A stretch of DNA of 64,000 bases, from positions 496,001 to 560,000 of the forward strand of contig NZ_SNYI01000001.1 in the NCBI RefSeq assembly GCF_004362865.1. The letters run 5' to 3'. This document shows positions 1 to 9,321 of this stretch, piece after piece. Origin of the DNA: Zeaxanthinibacter enoshimensis. GTDB taxonomy: Bacteria > Bacteroidota > Bacteroidia > Flavobacteriales > Flavobacteriaceae. The notes beneath the pieces are model-generated. The model had not been told where the DNA came from. It made no database searches and saw only the letters and a program-made list of their open reading frames with translations. Position numbers and translations under genes: made by a program. Within the stretch, counting starts at the first letter, position 1; each line of letters begins with the position of its first letter.

Positions 1-207
1 GTTAAAATACCGGTCTGCCACGATCCCTATAATGAGCGGTGCTATGATAGCTCCCCAGGATTGAGTGGAGAAAGCCATCGCGATCTCCCCACCGGAGGCG
101 CGGAGGTTATCGCCCATATAGGTGCCTAAGGTCACGAACCATCCTCCCCAGATGAAGAATTCCAGGAACATCATGAAGGATAATTGAAATTTTAGCCGGA
201 GGGTCAT
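1..207 (-). CDS. MFS transporter, nucleoside-permease-like (3' part outside window)
   Basis: The first 69 codons of a leftward gene run off the window edge, so the C-terminal part is missing. The ATG is at 205-207. The visible protein opens with a basic stretch, then a hydrophobic segment rich in Phe and Trp (FLEFFIWGGWFVTLGTY) and a second membrane segment ending GIVADRYFN. That arrangement matches the start of the nucleoside:H+ symporter branch of the major facilitator superfamily that is common in Bacteroidota; the family match comes from memory. These permeases often sit beside sugar oxidation genes such as those that follow here. The substrate cannot be read from this fragment. Confidence 0.72.
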   Translation of the reverse strand, partial: MTLRLKFQLSFMMFLEFFIWGGWFVTLGTYMGDNLRASGGEIAMAFSTQSWGAIIAPLIIGIVADRYFN

Positions 208-251
208 AATTTAAAGTTTAGTTGGTTATGTATATTGGGTTGTTGTACTAT

Positions 252-695
252 CTATCGTTTGTAAAAAATGTAATCCAGGGGTAAAGGTTCCAGCTCGTTA
301 TGCCTGAAATCGGCAGCGATCTGGGCACGGTGATGGGTAGAGTGGTTGATGATATGGAATAAAATATCCTGGAGGGTATTCGCATAGGATCTGCCTTCCG
401 TGTTGATATAATCCACCCGCTGATCCAAATTGTCCGTATTGGTAATGATCTCGAAAGAGTTGCGCTGGTTCTCGTAATGGATATCCCCCCAGTCTTCCAC
501 AGGATGTTCCTGCCACACCTTGTAGGCAGGGGTTTTTTGCATCATACGGGCATTCCATAAATGGTGGGCATTGAGAATATGGCTGAAAAGGGTCTGACTT
601 TTATCCGGGATGCCTCCCATTTTCTGACACTCTTCTATCAGCCTTTTATTACAATAGAAATTATAATCGAACAATTGATTTAAAAAAACCTTCAT
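252..695 (-). CDS. DinB family protein
   Basis: This 147-residue protein has the size of a DinB-like four-helix metal-binding protein. Candidate metal ligands are visible: HH at residues 44-45 in the first helix and H118 and H122 in the C-terminal motif HIINHSTHHRAQ. The family includes damage-inducible proteins and bacillithiol or mycothiol S-transferases; which activity applies here is unknown. It is transcribed leftward, just downstream of the sugar isomerase gene that ends at 711, with a 15-bp gap, so the two may share a transcript. Confidence 0.82.
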   Translation of the reverse strand: MKVFLNQLFDYNFYCNKRLIEECQKMGGIPDKSQTLFSHILNAHHLWNARMMQKTPAYKVWQEHPVEDWGDIHYENQRNSFEIITNTDNLDQRVDYINTEGRSYANTLQDILFHIINHSTHHRAQIAADFRHNELEPLPLDYIFYKR

Positions 696-710
696 ACCCC
701 ATGCTGCTTA

Positions 711-1712
711 TTAATTAAGGTCTTTTGCCGCTTTTAACAGTAGCTCTTTGGTTGCCATGATCCCGGCTTCTTCGCCCATGCCGTCACCTTCGTATTCGAC
801 CCCTATAAATCCGGTATAGCCTGCATCTTTGACAATCTGCAGTACCCTGCTGTAGTCTATCTCGGTCTCGTTTCCTTCCTCGTCAAAATCATGTGATTTA
901 GCACTGACGGCCTTGGCATAAGGCATGAGCTCTTTTACTCCTTTATAAATATCGTATTGATCTTCACAGTTCCAGGAACCGTCGTCGGCATAATTCCGTT
1001 TGATACAGAAATTCCCAAAATCCGGCAGGGTTCCACAGTTCTCCATATTGACCTTTTCCATGACCTCCGCCAATTTCGCGGCGTTCGAAGAGAGGCCTCC
1101 ATGATTTTCCACCAGGATATTGATGTTCTTATCTTTTGCATAGGTAGCCAGGCCGGTAAGCCCGTCTACAGAGTTGGCTACCCATTCTTCCGGGTTATCA
1201 CTGCCCGAAAGGTTTACACGAATAGAATGACAACCCATCGCGGCAGCAGCATCGACCCATTTATAGTGGTTTTCCACAGCTTTCTTCCTGGCGGACTTAT
1301 CGGAGGTGGCAAGGTCTCCCTGTCCGTCTACCATGATGAGCACATTCTTCAGCCCGTGTTTATCAGCCGCAGCATTTGATTTTTCAACAAAAGCAGCCAT
1401 GGCTTCGGCCGAATAATTGGCAGCTTTCAGCTCCTTATCATATAACTGGCTTACATATTCCAGCCCGCTGAAACCCCAGGATTTTGCCTTCTCGGCAAAT
1501 GAATACGGATCTACGCCATCGTCATTGATCATGCGGTGAATAGACCACTGGGCAAGGGAAAGTTCAAAAAAAGGATCGACCGTCTCTACGGCCAAAGTTT
1601 CTTCTGCACTCTTATCTTCATTCTTCTTTTTTTCTTTACAGGAATTAAAAGAGAGCAAGGCAATTGAAAATAATGTCAAACTCGCTCTCAGTACTAAATT
1701 GTTCTTGTTCAT
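711..1712 (-). CDS. Sugar phosphate isomerase/epimerase-like lipoprotein (AP endonuclease 2 TIM barrel)
   Basis: The 333-residue protein starts with a lipoprotein signal (LLSFNSC, lipid-attached Cys at residue 25), followed by a charged Lys/Glu linker and a TIM-barrel domain of the xylose isomerase-like superfamily. Visible strand motifs are NILVENHGG, GTLPDFGNFC and GFIGVEYEGDG, which supply the usual acidic and His metal ligands. It should be anchored in the periplasm facing an extracellular or periplasmic sugar. It lies back to back with the GMC oxidoreductase operon, which contains a second protein of the same fold; together they suggest handling of oxidised or keto-sugars. The substrate is not determinable from the sequence. 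Confidence 0.82.
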   Translation of the reverse strand: MNKNNLVLRASLTLFSIALLSFNSCKEKKKNEDKSAEETLAVETVDPFFELSLAQWSIHRMINDDGVDPYSFAEKAKSWGFSGLEYVSQLYDKELKAANYSAEAMAAFVEKSNAAADKHGLKNVLIMVDGQGDLATSDKSARKKAVENHYKWVDAAAAMGCHSIRVNLSGSDNPEEWVANSVDGLTGLATYAKDKNINILVENHGGLSSNAAKLAEVMEKVNMENCGTLPDFGNFCIKRNYADDGSWNCEDQYDIYKGVKELMPYAKAVSAKSHDFDEEGNETEIDYSRVLQIVKDAGYTGFIGVEYEGDGMGEEAGIMATKELLLKAAKDLN

Positions 1713-1934
1713 GTCGGTTTTGCTTAATCTTTAAATATAAGGTTTTGATTCCGGGATAGGATTATCCTGCCCTTTCCCCTGAATAGTGGCCCAGCCTGTT
1801 AAGTCCGTGATATGGGGATTTCACTATTCCTATAATACCCTTGATAACACTGCGAACTTAGGGGAAATAATGAATTTTAAATGTAGAAATTTTATTTAAT
1901 ATTTAATACTTTTAGCAAATAAACAATCCCAAAC

Positions 1935-3647
1935 ATGAGTAAATTCTATTACAATGAAGAGCAGGAATCGTATGATGCGATTGTTGTTGGAACCGGTATC
2001 AGTGGAGGCTGGGCTGCTAAAGAATTGTGCGAAAACGGTTTAAAAACCCTCGTTTTGGATCGTGGCCGCATGGTAAAACATATTGAAGATTACCCCACAG
2101 CCAACATGGATGACTGGGATTTTCCGAACCGTGGTGAACTGCCAAGGGAAGAAAAGGCCAAACAGCAAAAACAAGCGAGAACCGGGTATACGGTTAAAGC
2201 TCCTCATAATTTCTGGTTCGTAAATGACCTGGAGCATCCTTATAATGAAACCAAACGATTTGACTGGATGCGGGGTTACCATGTTGGGGGACGTTCTATT
2301 ATGTGGGGAAGACACAGCTACCGCTGGAGCGACCTTGATTTTGAAGCCAACCGCCGGGACGGGATAGCCGTAGATTGGCCGGTGAGATATAAAGATATTG
2401 CGCCCTGGTATGATAAAGTGGAATCCTTTATCGGGGTAACCGGTGAAAAGCTTGGATTACCACAATTACCTGACGGAGTCTTTGAACCGATGATGGAGCT
2501 GAACTGCGTGGAACAAAAATTCCGGGAGAGCGTGGGAGAAAATTTTGACGGACGGGTGGTAACAGCCGGCCGTGTGGCTCATATAAACAGCGACAAACAA
2601 TATGATGGGCGTATACGCTGCCAATACAGGAACCGCTGTATCCGCGGCTGTCCTTTTGGATCTTATTTCAGCAGTAATTCCTCTACCCTGCCCGCTGCTG
2701 AGCGGACTGGGAATATGACGCTGAGACCGGATTCCATTGTCCATGAAGTGATCTATGACCCGGACACAAAACGCGCCACCGGGGTCAAAGTGATAGACAG
2801 GGTGACCAAGGAAGAATTTGAATTCAAAGCAAAAGTGATCTTCTTATGCGCATCAGCCATTGCTTCAACATCGATCCTGATGCAATCCAGATCTGACCGC
2901 TTCCCGAACGGGATGGGGAACGATTCTGACCAATTAGGCCGTAACATCATGGACCACCACCTGGGTGTGGGAGCCAGCGGAAAGATAGAAGGATTTGACG
3001 ATAAATATTACAAGGGAAGGAAACCAAACGGGGTTTATATCCCACGGTTCCGCAACCTTGGAGGCAGTTCTAACCGGAACGATTATATCCGGGGCTACGG
3101 TTACCAGGGAGGTGCCGGCAGGGGCAACTGGACAGATGCCATTGCAGAAATGTCTCATGGTAAAGCTTTAAAAGATGCCATTTTAAAACCCGGCGGCTGG
3201 ACCATGGGAATCGGAGGTTTCGGGGAAGTATTGCCCTACGAGGATAACCGTATGACCCTTGATTACGATAAACTGGACGGATGGGGTCTGCCAACGGTGA
3301 CCTTTGATGCCGAATTTAAAGAGAACGAATGGAACATGCGTAAGGATATGCAGGAGCAGGCCATTGAAATGCTAGAGAAGGCCGGAGCAAGAGATGTCCA
3401 GGGATTTGACAATCCCGGGGCCCTTGGGCTTGGGATCCACGAGATGGGGACAGCCCGGATGGGTAGAAATCCAAAGACATCAGTGGTGAATGGTTACAAC
3501 CAGGTACATGCCGTACCTAATGTATACGTAACGGATGGGGCCTTTATGACCTCTGCCTCCTGTGTAAACCCTTCATTGACCTACATGGCGTTTACTGCCA
3601 GGGCGGCCAACCACGCTGTTAACGAACTGAAAAAAGGAAATATCTAA
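1935..3647 (+). CDS. GMC-family sugar oxidoreductase, FAD-binding large subunit
   Basis: A 570-residue GMC oxidoreductase. The N-terminal Rossmann motif GTGISGG begins near residue 19 and is followed by LVLDRGR. The C-terminal catalytic pair is present: H502 in GIHEMGTARMG and N545 in SCVNPSLT. A Cys-rich insertion (RCQYRNRCIRGCPFG, residues about 224-238) is typical of the gluconate 2-dehydrogenase or glucoside 3-dehydrogenase branch. There is no signal peptide of its own; such subunits are usually exported with their Tat-tagged small subunit. Its stop shares one base with the start of the small-subunit gene (TAATG), so the two are translationally coupled. The likely reaction is oxidation of a sugar hydroxyl with electrons passed to the respiratory chain. 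Confidence 0.88.
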   Translation: MSKFYYNEEQESYDAIVVGTGISGGWAAKELCENGLKTLVLDRGRMVKHIEDYPTANMDDWDFPNRGELPREEKAKQQKQARTGYTVKAPHNFWFVNDLEHPYNETKRFDWMRGYHVGGRSIMWGRHSYRWSDLDFEANRRDGIAVDWPVRYKDIAPWYDKVESFIGVTGEKLGLPQLPDGVFEPMMELNCVEQKFRESVGENFDGRVVTAGRVAHINSDKQYDGRIRCQYRNRCIRGCPFGSYFSSNSSTLPAAERTGNMTLRPDSIVHEVIYDPDTKRATGVKVIDRVTKEEFEFKAKVIFLCASAIASTSILMQSRSDRFPNGMGNDSDQLGRNIMDHHLGVGASGKIEGFDDKYYKGRKPNGVYIPRFRNLGGSSNRNDYIRGYGYQGGAGRGNWTDAIAEMSHGKALKDAILKPGGWTMGIGGFGEVLPYEDNRMTLDYDKLDGWGLPTVTFDAEFKENEWNMRKDMQEQAIEMLEKAGARDVQGFDNPGALGLGIHEMGTARMGRNPKTSVVNGYNQVHAVPNVYVTDGAFMTSASCVNPSLTYMAFTARAANHAVNELKKGNI

Positions 3648-4312
3648 TGGACAGAAGAAAAGCACTCAAGAATATGGGTTTATCCCTGGGATATGCTGTT
3701 GCAACCCCGACGCTGATAAGCCTGATGCAAAGTTGCCAGGAAGAGAAAGCCATGGTATGGACCCCGGATTTCTTCTCTGTGGGGGAAGGAGCCGCGATCA
3801 CCAAGCTGGTGGATATCATCCTGCCTAAAACCGACACTCCTGCTGCTTCTGAAGTCCAGGTCCACCTCTTTATTGATCGCCTGGCCAACGAGGTGATGGA
3901 ACCTGAAAAACAGGACCTCTTTAAACTTGGTATGAGCAGATTCATGGAGGAGGCCGTGCGAGTTTCCGGAAAAGATAAGATCGAGGACCTTAAAACCGAG
4001 GACCTGGAACCTGTACTGGCAGAAGCCTTGAGAAATACCAAGGAAGAAGAAGTGCAGATGTTTGAGAGTATCACCAATTACCAGGAGGCAGTTTCCCAGG
4101 GGAAAGCCGTCACCCTTGACGATAACATTGCCCGTTTTTCTTTTGCGAATAACCTGCGTGGTTTAACCATCTGGGGTTACAGTACATCAGAATACATAGG
4201 AGAAGAAGTACTGGCATATCTCCCGGTTCCCGGGCAGTACGTAGCCTGTGACGATGTGGAGACTCTTACCGGGGGCAAAGCATGGTCTATCGGCATCTCC
4301 AATTATGAATAG
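3647..4312 (+). CDS. Gluconate 2-dehydrogenase subunit 3 family protein
   Basis: A 221-residue small subunit that partners the preceding GMC flavoprotein. Its N-terminus MDRRKALKNMG has a twin-Arg motif, and the hydrophobic stretch ends in LMQSC, which could be a lipobox. In this family the subunit carries the Tat signal for the complex and stabilises the large subunit. The start overlaps the stop of the large-subunit gene by one base, and the end overlaps the next gene by 8 bp, so three genes form a tight operon. No cytochrome c subunit is encoded nearby, so the electron acceptor is unknown. Confidence 0.85.
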   Translation: MDRRKALKNMGLSLGYAVATPTLISLMQSCQEEKAMVWTPDFFSVGEGAAITKLVDIILPKTDTPAASEVQVHLFIDRLANEVMEPEKQDLFKLGMSRFMEEAVRVSGKDKIEDLKTEDLEPVLAEALRNTKEEEVQMFESITNYQEAVSQGKAVTLDDNIARFSFANNLRGLTIWGYSTSEYIGEEVLAYLPVPGQYVACDDVETLTGGKAWSIGISNYE

Positions 4313-5225
4313 ACGAAACTTTATACAAAAAAGTGCCCTTTCCGGCGGAGCGATCTCCCTGGGCGGGGCACTTGCATTTGGTGCAACTCCTGCTGCAAGA
4401 CCCACCCATGAATTCGGCCTGAGGTACGCACCCCATTTAGGCATGTTTAAAGAACATGCAGGCGAGGACCCGGTTGCCCAACTCACGTTTATGGCCGATC
4501 AAGGATTCCGTGCATTCGAGGACAATGGAATGGCCGGGAGAAGTGTTGCAGAACAGGAACGGATAGCCAAGGCCATGTCCGATCTGAATATGAGTATGGG
4601 CGTCTTTGTCGCACACACCATATATTGGGAAGAACCCAACCTGGCATCCGGGGACCCGGCCAGGCAGGAAGATTTTCTACAGGAGATCAAAGCGGCAATA
4701 GCCGTAGCAAAACGGGTGGGAGCCAAATGGATGACGGTTGTACCCGGGCATACGGATCCCAGGCTCACCATGGGTTACCAGACCGCCAATGTCATAGAAA
4801 GCCTGAGAAAGGCAAGTGCCATCCTGGAGCCCCATGGACTGGTCATGGTCCTGGAACCTCTGAATTTCTATAACCATCCCGGTCTGTTCCTGACAGGTTC
4901 TCCACAGGCTTACGAGATCTGTAAAGCGGTAAATTCTCCATCCTGCAAGATCCTCTTTGACATCTACCACCAGCAGATACAAGAGGGCAACCTGATCCCT
5001 AATATGGAGCGGTGCTGGGACGAGATCGCTTATATCCAGATAGGGGATAACCCGGGCAGGAACGAGCCTACCACCGGGGAGATCAACTACAGGAATATCT
5101 TCAGGTTCCTCCATCAGAAAGGCTACAGTGGTATCCTGGGGATGGAACACGGCAATTCCAAACCCGGTAAGGAAGGAGAACTAGCGGTCATTAATGCCTA
5201 CAAAGAGGTTGACATCAGAAAGTAA
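4305..5225 (+). CDS. Hydroxypyruvate isomerase-like TIM-barrel protein, Tat-exported
   Basis: The ATG at 4305 is chosen over an in-frame ATG at 4248 because it gives a clean Tat signal (NRRNFIQKSALSGG) and an 8-bp overlap with the upstream gene instead of 65 bp. The 306-residue product is a xylose isomerase-like barrel. The motifs VLEPLNFYNHPG, FDIYHQQIQEGN and IGDNPGRNEPTTGEINY match the hydroxypyruvate isomerase branch, including metal-binding Glu, Asp and His residues. It is the last gene of the GMC operon. In the periplasm the natural substrate may be an oxidised sugar instead of hydroxypyruvate; that is inference. Confidence 0.83.
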   Translation: MNRRNFIQKSALSGGAISLGGALAFGATPAARPTHEFGLRYAPHLGMFKEHAGEDPVAQLTFMADQGFRAFEDNGMAGRSVAEQERIAKAMSDLNMSMGVFVAHTIYWEEPNLASGDPARQEDFLQEIKAAIAVAKRVGAKWMTVVPGHTDPRLTMGYQTANVIESLRKASAILEPHGLVMVLEPLNFYNHPGLFLTGSPQAYEICKAVNSPSCKILFDIYHQQIQEGNLIPNMERCWDEIAYIQIGDNPGRNEPTTGEINYRNIFRFLHQKGYSGILGMEHGNSKPGKEGELAVINAYKEVDIRK

Positions 5226-5321
5226 CTCTGAGGGGCAGAAGGAATAATTGGCAGGAATTTCACACTATTTAACGGCTTCTTTAGAAAGAATAACACCACT
5301 CTTTTCGTCTAAAAAAGAGCT

Positions 5322-5405
5322 ATGGAAACCTATATAATATTTCTGGTGGTGTATGGGATACTTCTTCTCCTGGGAAGATTAATGTACCATGCATTAAAGA
5401 AATGA
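5322..5405 (+). CDS. Possible 27-residue membrane microprotein
   Basis: An ATG-to-TGA frame encodes METYIIFLVVYGILLLLGR followed by LMYHALKK. This is one hydrophobic helix with a positive C-terminal tail, typical of single-span microproteins. It lies downstream of the GMC operon on the same strand, 96 bp after the last stop. A purine-rich AAAAAAGAG precedes the ATG and could help ribosome loading. It is too short for similarity judgement and could be chance. Confidence 0.3.
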   Translation: METYIIFLVVYGILLLLGRLMYHALKK

Positions 5406-5639
5406 GTGCAGCCTGGAGAAGTGCCCATTTCGACTAAATTTTAACGTTATCGCCACATCCGCGTACCCTCGTTTTTGCGTAAGTACCTTAAGATGAACAT
5501 AATCCCCTTGTCATGGACGTTTCGGTACTCTTGCTTTTGATCTACATTTTTCTTCTGGCGGCTTCTTACCAGGTATTCCGAGGTTATATTTCCAAATAAC
5601 CAGTAGAACCGGCGGTTTAATTTACAGCCCTGGGTAGTA

Positions 5640-5695
5640 TAAAAAAATACCCCAGGCGATTTCGTTGTGCTGCCACATTGAAATACCCGGGGTAT
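5640..5695 (-). terminator. Rho-independent terminator of nrdBA
   Basis: On the minus strand ATACCCCGGG (5695-5686) pairs with CCTGGGGTAT (5656-5647), one G-T wobble, 29-base loop. It is followed by a run of seven T. It lies 26 bp past the nrdA stop. Confidence 0.75.
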
Positions 5696-5720
5696 CCCGA
5701 TCAAGAATAAACACTAAAAC

Positions 5721-8204
5721 TTAAGAGCCACACATCAGGCAATCATCATCTGCCTGGCCTTCCTTGGCACGTGCGATCAGCATCTTCATCTCTTCCGCGC
5801 TCATCGGGGATGTATCTGTGTCTTCGGCAACTACCGGAGTAGGTTTTACATCCATAGCCGCGGTGACTTCCTTAGCCGGGGCTGCTGTTACTGACAGTTC
5901 CGGTACTTTAGTTTCTTCAGGTGCTTCTTTTTTCTTGCTGTTGTCCAGCGTAAACTTGATAGCATCTACCGCTGCTTTTGTTCTCAGGTAATACATACCC
6001 GTTTTTAAACCGCTTTTCCAGGCATAGAAATGCATAGAGGTAAGCTTGGAATAATTGGCGTTCTCCATGAACAGGTTAAGCGACTGGCTCTGGTCTATAA
6101 AGTAACCCCGCTGGCGGCTCATATCAATGATATCCTTCATGCTCAACTCCCAGACTGTTTTGTACAGTTCCTTAATGTCTTCCGGGATACCTTCAATGTG
6201 TTGCACAGAACCATTGGCACGCATCAGTTCCTGCTTCAGGTCCTCGTTCCATAGACCGAGTCCTACAAGGTCCTCCAAGAGGTGTTTGTTCACCACGATA
6301 AATTCACCGGACAATACCCTCCTTGTGTAGATATTAGAAGTGTAAGGCTCAAAGCACTCGTTATTCCCGAGGATCTGCGAGGTTGAAGCGGTTGGCATAG
6401 GCGCAACCAATAAAGAGTTTCTAACCCCGTGCTTCTTAACACTTTTACGAAGTTTGCCCCAATCCCAGCGACCGGATAGTTCTTCGTCCTTGATGCCCCA
6501 TAAATTATGCTGGAACTCTCCCTGGGAGATCGGAGATCCTTCATAGGTCTGGTAAGGACCTTCTTCCTGTGCCATTTCCATAGAGGCGGTAACCGCAGCA
6601 AAATACAAGGTCTCAAAGATATCCTGGTTCAGCTGCTTTGCCTCGTCACTGGTAAAGGGAAGGCGCAGCATGATGAAGGCGTCTGCCAATCCCTGGACCC
6701 CCAGCCCGATTGGGCGGTGGCGCATGTTAGAATTCTCTGCCTCCTTGATAGGGTAGTAATTACGGTCTATTACCCTGTTCAGGTTCTTGGTCACCCGTTT
6801 GGTGACACGGAATAATTCTTTGTGATCAAACTGTCCGTTCTTGATGAACATCGGAAGTGCGATCGAAGCCAGGTTACATACGGCCACTTCGTCCGGGGAG
6901 GTATACTCCATGATCTCCGTACAAAGGTTAGAAGAACGGATAGTTCCCAGGTTCTTCTGGTTACTCTTGCGGTTAGCTGCATCCTTATACAGCATATATG
7001 GCGTTCCGGTTTCTATCTGCGACTCCAGTATTTTTTCCCAGAGGTCCCTGGCCTTGATGGTCTTACGGCCTTTTCCTTCAGCTTCATATTTCAGGTATCG
7101 CTCCTCGAATTCTTCGCTGTGGTGGTTATATAAACCCGGGCACTCATTGGGGCACATCAGGGTCCACTCCTCGTTAGCCTCTACCCTTTTCATGAATAGG
7201 TCCGGCACCCACATGGCGTAGAACAGGTCCCTGGCACGCATCTCTTCTTTTCCGTGGTTTTTCTTAAGATCCAGGAAATCAAAAATATCGGCATGCCATG
7301 GCTCAACGTAGATAGCGAAACTACCTTTTCTTTTCCCACCACCCTGGTCAACATATCTGGCTGTGTCGTTAAAGACCTTAAGCATTGGCACTATCCCATT
7401 AGAAGTACCGTTGGTTCCTGCAATGTAAGACCCTGTAGCGCGGATATTGTGGATAGATAAACCGATACCACCAGCTGACTGGGATATCTTGGCCGTATTT
7501 TTCAAGGTATCATAGATCCCGTCGATACTATCGTCTTTCATGGCTAGCAGGAAACATGAAGACATCTGTGGTTTAGGTGTCCCCGCATTGAACAGGGTCG
7601 GGGTAGCATGTGTAAAATACTTTTTAGACATCAGTTCGTAGGTCTCCTTGGCGGCTTCCAGGTCGTTCAGGTGAATTCCCACGGCGACACGCATCAGCAT
7701 ATGCTGCGGACGCTCGGCGATCTTACCGTTGATCTTAAGCAGGTATGAACGTTCTAATGTCTTAAATCCAAAATAGTCGTAGCCGAAATCCCGATTATAA
7801 ATGATGGTACTATCCAGTTCAGCTGCATTATCAGAGATCACCTTAAACACTTCATCAGACACCAGGGGTGCTTTCTTCCCGGTACGTGGATTGACGTACT
7901 CATAGAGATCCTGCATGGTCTCGGAAAAAGATTTCTTGGTATTCTTGTGCAGGTTAGAAACGGAAATACGTGCAGCCAGCTTGGCATAATCCGGGTGTGT
8001 CGTTGTCATGGTTGCCGCGATCTCGGCCGCCAGGTTATCCAATTCAGAGGTAGTAACCCCGTCATAAAGTCCTTCAATGACCCGCATGGCCACTTTAACT
8101 GGGTCTACGAGTTCGTTTAAGCCATAACATAACTTACGAACACGGGCCGTGATCTTATCGAACATAATCGGCTCTTTTCTTCCGTCTCTTTTTACTACAA
8201 ACAT
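5721..8204 (-). CDS. nrdA: Class Ia ribonucleoside-diphosphate reductase, alpha subunit
   Basis: The 827-residue catalytic subunit reduces ribonucleotides to deoxyribonucleotides with the radical-bearing NrdB. The ATG at 8204 is preferred to an upstream in-frame start at 8282 because it begins exactly with the ATP-cone domain ([12 protein letters not shown], residues 1-95), the allosteric activity site. Further on are the active-site Cys in [11 protein letters not shown], the finger-loop segment SNLCTEIM with a second Cys in AVCNLAS, and radical-transfer Tyr residues near the C-terminus. The protein ends DDDCLMCGS, the swinging-arm Cys pair for thioredoxin re-reduction, after a Pro/Ala/Glu-rich linker of about 70 residues. 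nrdB lies 121 bp upstream on the same strand, with a terminator just downstream. Confidence 0.95.
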   Translation of the reverse strand: MFVVKRDGRKEPIMFDKITARVRKLCYGLNELVDPVKVAMRVIEGLYDGVTTSELDNLAAEIAATMTTTHPDYAKLAARISVSNLHKNTKKSFSETMQDLYEYVNPRTGKKAPLVSDEVFKVISDNAAELDSTIIYNRDFGYDYFGFKTLERSYLLKINGKIAERPQHMLMRVAVGIHLNDLEAAKETYELMSKKYFTHATPTLFNAGTPKPQMSSCFLLAMKDDSIDGIYDTLKNTAKISQSAGGIGLSIHNIRATGSYIAGTNGTSNGIVPMLKVFNDTARYVDQGGGKRKGSFAIYVEPWHADIFDFLDLKKNHGKEEMRARDLFYAMWVPDLFMKRVEANEEWTLMCPNECPGLYNHHSEEFEERYLKYEAEGKGRKTIKARDLWEKILESQIETGTPYMLYKDAANRKSNQKNLGTIRSSNLCTEIMEYTSPDEVAVCNLASIALPMFIKNGQFDHKELFRVTKRVTKNLNRVIDRNYYPIKEAENSNMRHRPIGLGVQGLADAFIMLRLPFTSDEAKQLNQDIFETLYFAAVTASMEMAQEEGPYQTYEGSPISQGEFQHNLWGIKDEELSGRWDWGKLRKSVKKHGVRNSLLVAPMPTASTSQILGNNECFEPYTSNIYTRRVLSGEFIVVNKHLLEDLVGLGLWNEDLKQELMRANGSVQHIEGIPEDIKELYKTVWELSMKDIIDMSRQRGYFIDQSQSLNLFMENANYSKLTSMHFYAWKSGLKTGMYYLRTKAAVDAIKFTLDNSKKKEAPEETKVPELSVTAAPAKEVTAAMDVKPTPVVAEDTDTSPMSAEEMKMLIARAKEGQADDDCLMCGS

Positions 8205-8325
8205 GTGTTTAGTTGATTTAAGGTGATACGTTGCTTGTGTCGTACTTCGGCAGGAAGTACAACCTGGATATATATTGAGCACATTTCGCCCCTTGGGGGA
8301 CGCATGCGGATGGATTGTTTACTGT

Positions 8326-9315
8326 TTAGAAATCTGCGTCGAAGCTGATCTTCTGCGCATCGGAATCCTGGTCTTTGTTAAGTACACCGGCCTTCTGGTA
8401 TTCAGAAACACGCTTCTCAAAGAAATTGGTTTTCCCCTGCAGGGAGATCATATCCATGAAATCGAATGGATTGGTCGAGTTATAAACTTTCTCGCACTCC
8501 AGTTCAACCAGCAGGCGATCAGCGACAAACTCCAGGTACTGGGTCATCAGCTTGGCATTCATCCCGATAAGGCTTACCGGAAGCGATTCGGTAATGAATT
8601 CACGTTCTATATTCAGCGCATCGACAATGATATCGGTAATACGCGATTTTGGCACCTTATTCACCAGGTGTTTGTTGTGTAGGTGGACGGCATAATCACA
8701 GTGCATTCCTTCATCACGGGAGATCAACTCGTTAGAGAAGGTCAGGCCTGGCATCAGGCCTCTTTTCTTAAGCCAGAAGATAGAGCAGAAGGCCCCTGAG
8801 AAGAAGATCCCTTCGACCGCCGCAAAAGCGATCAGTCTTTCTGCGAAGCTGGGAGACTCGATCCATTTAAGAGCCCAGTCGGCTTTTTTCTTTATAGCAG
8901 GAAAGTTCTCGATAGCCTTGAAGAGAATGTTCTTTTCTTTTTCGTCCTTCACGTAGGTATCGATCAGGAGGGAGTAGGTCTCGGAATGGATATTCTCCAT
9001 CATGATCTGGAAGCCATAGAAGAACTTAGCTTCCGGGTATTGCACTTCGTTCACGAAATTTTCCGCAAGGTTCTCATTAACGATCCCGTCCGAGGCTGCA
9101 AAAAACGCCAGGATATGTTTTATAAAGTACTTTTCGTCATCATTCAGCTTATTGTTCCAGTCGGCCAGGTCCTGGTGCAGGTCTATTTCTTCAGCGGTCC
9201 AGAAACAGGCTTCGCATTTCTTATACCATTCCCAGAGATCGTGATGTTGGATAGGGAAGATCACAAAGCGACCTTCGTTTTCTTTTAAAATAGGTTCTAC
9301 TGAAGATGATGACAT
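8326..9315 (-). CDS. nrdB: Class Ia ribonucleotide reductase, beta (radical) subunit, eukaryote-like
   Basis: The ATG at 9315 is used; an in-frame TTG lies two codons upstream. The 329-residue protein carries the di-iron ligands in the [17 protein letters not shown] and AAVEGIFF segments and in [12 protein letters not shown], plus a Tyr in [12 protein letters not shown] at the site of the stable radical of the animal R2 protein. Long stretches such as [20 protein letters not shown], and the tail [15 protein letters not shown] ending SFDADF, are those of eukaryotic R2 instead of E. coli NrdB. That is the usual Bacteroidota form. It is the first gene of the nrdBA unit. A weak -7 box (AATCTTTG on the minus strand, 9379-9372) lies about 57 bp upstream. 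Confidence 0.95.
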   Translation of the reverse strand: MSSSSVEPILKENEGRFVIFPIQHHDLWEWYKKCEACFWTAEEIDLHQDLADWNNKLNDDEKYFIKHILAFFAASDGIVNENLAENFVNEVQYPEAKFFYGFQIMMENIHSETYSLLIDTYVKDEKEKNILFKAIENFPAIKKKADWALKWIESPSFAERLIAFAAVEGIFFSGAFCSIFWLKKRGLMPGLTFSNELISRDEGMHCDYAVHLHNKHLVNKVPKSRITDIIVDALNIEREFITESLPVSLIGMNAKLMTQYLEFVADRLLVELECEKVYNSTNPFDFMDMISLQGKTNFFEKRVSEYQKAGVLNKDQDSDAQKISFDADF

Positions 9316-9321
9316 AATCAA

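Noticed and set aside
5447-5704. 85-codon minus-strand frame downstream of nrdA (basic, aromatic product)
   Set aside because: Its start lies over the strong nrdBA terminator and no family or signal is recognised; the C-terminal part has gene-like codons, so a decayed fragment remains possible.
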